From the NCBI RefSeq assembly GCF_015670795.1, contig NZ_JADPCJ010000001.1, positions 171,802 through 235,801 on the forward strand: a stretch of 64,000 nt of DNA, in the 5' to 3' direction. The stretch's first letter is position 1; each line of letters opens with the position of its first letter. This DNA comes from Collinsella aerofaciens. GTDB lineage: Bacteria > Actinomycetota > Coriobacteriia > Coriobacteriales > Coriobacteriaceae. Positions 60,310 to 64,000 of the stretch are shown piece after piece. The translations under genes and the position numbers were made by a program. The notes under the pieces are model-generated. The model was given only the letters and a program-made list of their open reading frames with translations. It was not told where the DNA came from and did no database searches.

Positions 60310-61626
60310 ATGGGGGAATTCGTGCCGCGGACCAAAACGCTCGGAGGGAACATTCCATGCTTGGCCAGTTCTGAGCTCGCACGAAAGCGCCAGAAGGCTC
60401 TTTCGGCTCGTGCGGAACTGCGCGCGGAACGCCTCCTTCGAGCGGAGTCGAACCTCGAAACCCCGGTAAAAACGCAGGCTGACGGAGCGCCGCTTTTCCG
60501 CATAAGCGACCTGTCGGCGGGCTACGACAAGAAGGTCGTAGTCGAAGGCGTCGATCTGGAGGTTCGCGCGGGCGACGTCGTGGCACTCATCGGGCCGAAC
60601 GGCTCGGGCAAGTCGACCATCTTGAAAACCATCACACGCCATCTGGCACCGCTTGCCGGCGCGGTCGAGCTCGACGGGCGGGAGATTTCCCGATGGAAGA
60701 CGGCGGAGTTCGCAAGGAACCTTGCCGTTATGCTGACAGATCGCCCCCGAACCGAGCTCCTCACCTGCCGCGATATCGTAGAGGCGGGAAGGCATCCCTA
60801 CACCGGGCGAATGGGCGCACTCACGCCCGACGACCATAATCGGGTCGACGAGGCCATGAAAACCGCACATGTGGAAAAGCTTGCCGAGCGCGACTTCATG
60901 CAGATAAGCGACGGGCAACGCCAGCGCGTCATGCTCGCACGCGCCATCGCGCAGGATCCGCGCGTGCTCGTGCTCGACGAGCCCACGTCGTATCTCGATA
61001 TCCGCTACCAGATCGACCTGCTGCGAATACTTCGCCACCTTGCGAAATCGCGGAATGTTGCTGTCATCATGTCCATCCACGAACTCGAGCTCGCGCAGAA
61101 AAGCGCCGACAAGGTGATTTGCGTGAAGGACGGCCGGGTCTTCCGCGCCGGCGCACCCGAGGACATATTCACGCGCGAGACGATTGGCGAGCTCTACGGC
61201 CTGCAACATGGCACCTTCAACGAGCGCTTCGGCAGCGTGGAAATTGGGCGCCCGCACGGCGATGCGCACACGTTCGTCATCGCCGGCGCAGGTACGGGGT
61301 CGGCTGTGTTTCGCCAGCTCATCCGGCAGGGCAAGGCGTTCTACGCGGGCGTTCTGCACGAAGGGGACATCGACTGCGAGCTCGCGCGCGACCTGGCGAC
61401 GGAATGCGTGGCCGAGCGCGCCTTCGAGCCGATCGGGGATAAAACCATAGCCCGCGCCAAAGAGCTCCTCGTCCACTGCACGCGCCTTATCGTGTGCCCC
61501 GCCGCCTTCGGCACCATAAACGCCCGCAACGCAGAGCTCGTCGAGTTCGCACGCTCGCATGGTATCGAGGTCATGCGAGCGTGCGAAGGCGCATCGGAGG
61601 ATTCCCAATTGGAGTGGGAAGGATAA
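60310..61626 (+). CDS. BtuD-like ABC ATPase with N- and C-terminal extensions
   Basis: 438 residues. A basic N-terminal extension of ~60 residues precedes the ATPase: Walker A GPNGSGKSTI, signature QISDGQRQRVMLARA (SDGQ in place of SGGQ, common in this subfamily), Walker B VLVLDEPTSYLD. After ~305 comes an extra domain (FVIAGAGTGSAVFRQLIRQG, HCTRLIVCPAAFGTINARN), absent from most FecE/BtuD proteins and Rossmann-like in character; its role is unknown. Last gene of the operon. Confidence 0.9.
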   Translation: MGEFVPRTKTLGGNIPCLASSELARKRQKALSARAELRAERLLRAESNLETPVKTQADGAPLFRISDLSAGYDKKVVVEGVDLEVRAGDVVALIGPNGSGKSTILKTITRHLAPLAGAVELDGREISRWKTAEFARNLAVMLTDRPRTELLTCRDIVEAGRHPYTGRMGALTPDDHNRVDEAMKTAHVEKLAERDFMQISDGQRQRVMLARAIAQDPRVLVLDEPTSYLDIRYQIDLLRILRHLAKSRNVAVIMSIHELELAQKSADKVICVKDGRVFRAGAPEDIFTRETIGELYGLQHGTFNERFGSVEIGRPHGDAHTFVIAGAGTGSAVFRQLIRQGKAFYAGVLHEGDIDCELARDLATECVAERAFEPIGDKTIARAKELLVHCTRLIVCPAAFGTINARNAELVEFARSHGIEVMRACEGASEDSQLEWEG

Positions 61627-61651
61627 ACTGGACTTTTTTTAAGGATCCTCA

Positions 61652-61736
61652 GGCTACAGCTCCTACGCCGGCGAGGTCTCCAAGGCGCCGGAGAACCTCG
61701 TGAACAGGAATTTCCACGCCGACGAGCCCAACTAGG
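61652..61736 (+). pseudogene. IS3-family transposase fragment
   Basis: Reads SSYAGEVSKAPENLVNRNFH followed by ADEPN and a TAG stop (61734-61736). IS3-family (IS150-type) transposases have SYxGExSxAPENLVxRxFxADAPNEKW at the start of the integrase core; only ~28 codons survive. It stands between the transporter operon and the TetR gene. Confidence 0.65.
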
Positions 61737-61737
61737 C

Positions 61738-62349
61738 CTAATCCAAGCGAGATTCCAGACTCGACAGGCCATTAAGAGTCAGGTCGTTGGCGACCTCAGA
61801 GACGCGCTCGATAGGAACCGAGCCGTCAGACAGTGCCCACGTGCGATAGATACCGATAATACCCGATAGCAAAAACGCCAGGTAGTAATCGAACATCTCG
61901 TCCTTGAGACCTTGGGGCAGCAGATCGCGCTCGGCAATCTCGTGCTCGAGCGGCGCACGAAGACGAGCCATAAAATCATCGAGCGGAATGTTCTCGATCA
62001 GTTGACGATTGAGCACCAGGTTGTTGCACAGTGCCTCGTTAACAGTTTTAAAGAAGGTCGCCGCCGCGCCCAGGGCGCGCTCGTTGGTGTCGCCGTCCAT
62101 GGAAGCAAGCGTTTTCTCGACTGAGTCGGCAATCATCTCCACCACGTCAACGGCGATGGCATCGAGCAGGCCGTCAACCGTACCGAAGTGCACGTAAAAG
62201 GTCTTGCGGTCGACATTTGCCTCACGCGCGATGGCACTCACCGTAATGTCGGCAAGCGGCTTATCCATCAAAAGGCGCTCAAACGCAGAAAGGATGGCAT
62301 TGCGGCTGCGAACGATGCGGCGGTCGAGGCGCGGTTTGCTGGTGGCCAT
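61738..62349 (-). CDS. TetR-family transcriptional regulator
   Basis: 203 residues from the ATG at 62347-62349 (AAGGGA upstream). The N-terminal HTH shows VRSRNAILSAFERLLMDK, ADITVSAIAREANVDRKTFY and VHFGTVDGLLDAIA, the standard TetR sequence. The ligand domain is not diagnostic. It directly adjoins the IS3 scrap; the target could be the divergent-side UPF0104 neighbour or itself. It is on the same strand as, and downstream of, the membrane protein gene. Confidence 0.9.
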   Translation of the reverse strand: MATSKPRLDRRIVRSRNAILSAFERLLMDKPLADITVSAIAREANVDRKTFYVHFGTVDGLLDAIAVDVVEMIADSVEKTLASMDGDTNERALGAAATFFKTVNEALCNNLVLNRQLIENIPLDDFMARLRAPLEHEIAERDLLPQGLKDEMFDYYLAFLLSGIIGIYRTWALSDGSVPIERVSEVANDLTLNGLSSLESRLD

Positions 62350-62467
62350 GGATGAGTCCCTTCTGAATGCGAGCATTCATCAACAGATGAGAGTTAATCT
62401 ACGTAAGAGGATTATCCCCCATCCGGCACAAAAATGCCCGGCAACATGAAGAACGCACGACCAACTA

Positions 62468-63772
62468 TTACGCCTTAGAGTGTTTCTTTTTGTTCAAAGC
62501 AGCCGGGGACACACGGATGCCGTCGCCTGTCTGGCGCACATAGGCCTTATGCGCCGGTTTGGCGGCCCCAGAAGCCTTCTGAGCATGCTGATTGGGATCA
62601 ACGGTAACCGCATGCACAGGATGAGGCTTTGCAGGCTTAGAGGACGTCTGAGGCGTTCGTCCGAGCTTGCGCATCACGCGATCCCAGCGTGCATGGATAC
62701 TCTCGTTGTGAGCGCTCTTAAGGCCCAGCAGGGGCGCGGCCAAAATAGTCGGCGCGATAAACGTAATGAGGCGCCACAGCAGGTAACCGGCGGTCGACGC
62801 CGATCCAAAGAAATGACCCAGGAACAGCGCGAAGCCACCCTCGGCGCCGCCGGTGCCACCGGGCAGGGGAACAGCAGAGCTCAGGAGCTGAACAAAGGCG
62901 CTCGCGGCCATGACCGAGAAAAAGTCGACTTCGTGGTGGCCAAAGGCAAGCATCAGGAAATACGGCACGAGGTAGAAAAACGCGAGCTGTAACATGGTGA
63001 TGACCACCGTGAGCAGCATGGACGAAAAGTGACCGGCCGAAAGCTTGAACTTCTCAGAGAACGAATAGATTTCGCCGTCGACAAACGTACGCCAGCCCTC
63101 GATCTTGGTGGCCGAGACGCCCATTCGCTCGAGCCAATTGATGATGCAGTGCGCGACGCGCGTGACGGTCTTGGGCATGAGCGCGACGGCAAAGATGCCA
63201 AGCAGAATGCAGCAGTGACCGCCAAAGCTAAAGACGCACAGCAACGTCATGTCACCATAGCGCTCGGCGAAAAACGGCATGCGGGCAAGCAGCAGAATGG
63301 CACCCCAGGCAACGAGGCCAAACTGATACACGATAAAGCGCGTGAACTGCGTGGCACCGGCCTCGCCGACGTTTTGGCCAGCCTTGGTCAGGCGGTAGAT
63401 CTGGGCAGGCGTGGAGCCCATCATCATGGGCGTCAGGTTGCCAAAGAAGATACCGCTCGCCTCGACCGAGATCAGGTCGCGAATGCCGACGGGCGAATTG
63501 GGATCGAGCCAAACGGCGATCGCATAGGCAACGATGCCAAAGAACAGGTACAGGAACATGCAAAAGCATGCAGCGGCGAGCCACGGCGCTTGGACGCTCG
63601 ACATGGCAGCCCAAAACTGTCCCATCTGACCGGTCACAATCAGATAAACGATATAGCCGACCAGCACGACGCCGATAAAAATGGCACCGCGACGTGCACT
63701 CTTGTTGTCATCGCCGCCTGAGGCCTCAACCTCGACCTGGGGCTTAGATGTATGCTGAGAGGACTCCTTCAT
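62468..63772 (-). CDS. UPF0104/AglD-type (LPG synthase TM region) integral membrane protein
   Basis: 434 residues from the ATG at 63770-63772 (AAGGAGCCTC). About eight hydrophobic helices, among them GAIFIGVVLVGYIVYLIVTG and LAAACFCMFLYLFFGIVAY; SGIFFGNLTPMMMGSTPAQ and AVPLPGGTGGAEGGFALFL are the family's conserved motifs. The ~75-residue C-terminal tail is basic (KKHSKA end). Related proteins take part in lipid flipping or aminoacyl-PG synthesis; without the catalytic domain the function is unclear. Confidence 0.88.
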   Translation of the reverse strand: MKESSQHTSKPQVEVEASGGDDNKSARRGAIFIGVVLVGYIVYLIVTGQMGQFWAAMSSVQAPWLAAACFCMFLYLFFGIVAYAIAVWLDPNSPVGIRDLISVEASGIFFGNLTPMMMGSTPAQIYRLTKAGQNVGEAGATQFTRFIVYQFGLVAWGAILLLARMPFFAERYGDMTLLCVFSFGGHCCILLGIFAVALMPKTVTRVAHCIINWLERMGVSATKIEGWRTFVDGEIYSFSEKFKLSAGHFSSMLLTVVITMLQLAFFYLVPYFLMLAFGHHEVDFFSVMAASAFVQLLSSAVPLPGGTGGAEGGFALFLGHFFGSASTAGYLLWRLITFIAPTILAAPLLGLKSAHNESIHARWDRVMRKLGRTPQTSSKPAKPHPVHAVTVDPNQHAQKASGAAKPAHKAYVRQTGDGIRVSPAALNKKKHSKA

Positions 63773-63881
63773 GAGGCTCCTTCTGACCGTCCAAATATCT
63801 TGCATATTGTACCCGCAAGGGCCACAAGCAGAACGAAAAGCTATGGGCCAAATGGGAATTGCAGATGGGTTGCTCGGAAAT

Positions 63882-63912
63882 AAAAAACCCGAACTTCCGT
63901 GGGAAGTCCGGG
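63882..63912 (-). terminator. Intrinsic terminator of tRNA-Glu
   Basis: CCCGAACTTCC (63888-63898) pairs, with one mismatch, with GGAAGTCCGGG (63902-63912); six T follow on the minus strand (63882-63887). Confidence 0.85.
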
Positions 63913-63923
63913 TCTCTAATTCA

Positions 63924-64000
63924 TGGTAGCCCGTACCAGATTCGAACTGGTGATCTCCGCCTTGAGAGGGCGGCGTCCTAAACCGCTAGACGAACGGGCC
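63924..64000 (-). tRNA. tRNA-Glu (anticodon CTC)
   Basis: 77 nt with encoded CCA, ending at the window edge. The acceptor stem is GGCCCGT/ACGGGCT (G-U first pair); the anticodon stem CCGCC/GGCGG holds the loop CTCTCAA, giving anticodon CTC. T arm GGTTCGAATCT. Confidence 0.93.

Noticed and set aside
1..64000. CRISPR array or prophage
   Set aside because: No regularly spaced direct repeats and no phage structural or integrase genes were seen; repeats here are palindromic and dispersed.

Overview
The window is a stretch of high-GC bacterial chromosome. Its gene content and style point to a human-gut Coriobacteriia (Collinsella-like Actinomycetota): a LoaP-led capsule operon, a clostridial-type glgC/glgD pair, single-chain serine dehydratase, FmdB zinc ribbon and many long palindromic repeats. 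The genus is an inference; no rRNA or marker phylogeny is available here.

Layout. 1-6810 (minus strand) is a surface-polysaccharide operon that runs off the left edge: loaP antiterminator, sugar-phosphate transferase, WecG/TagA glycosyltransferase, the fnlA-fnlB-fnlC trio for UDP-L-FucNAc, an acetyltransferase and a GT-D-like protein. 6811-7603 is a long non-coding leader region, then tRNA-Ala(GGC), thiN and a HAD phosphatase. 9513-22792 (plus) is an alpha-glucan block: glgB, glgP, glgC, glgD, glgA and a GH13-GH77 fusion. 22881-23117 is an FmdB protein. 23601-30811 (minus) is the gltX-priA-def-fmt-rsmB housekeeping block. 31111-39683 (plus) holds metK, serine dehydratase, an L,D-transpeptidase and a MacAB-like exporter.

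39894-61626 is a cobalamin block: 17 tightly overlapping minus-strand genes of the anaerobic (cobalt-early) route (cbiF-cbiD-cbiL remnant-cbiG-cbiH-cbiET-cbiA-cobT-cobU-cobS-cobU/C fusion-cbiB-cobD-cbiP-cobO-cbiC-cbiJ), and a divergent plus-strand operon behind a consensus promoter and a cobalamin riboswitch (exported CbiK lipoprotein, small lipoprotein, substrate-binding lipoprotein, BtuC-like permease, BtuD-like ATPase). The block is bracketed by an IS21-type transposase scrap (about 39764-39862) and an IS3-type scrap (61652-61736), which suggests that it was acquired. The right end has a TetR regulator, a UPF0104 membrane protein and tRNA-Glu(CTC).

Most notable observations: the cbiL gene keeps only its first few and last ~70 codons, so the corrin pathway in this window lacks precorrin-2 C20-methylation; glycogen synthase and branching enzyme both carry histone-H1-like Lys/Ala/Thr tails; a cobaltochelatase is exported as a Tat lipoprotein next to two proteins sharing a NEAT-like domain; and the intergenic regions hold several families of long palindromes, some with different arms around a shared core.
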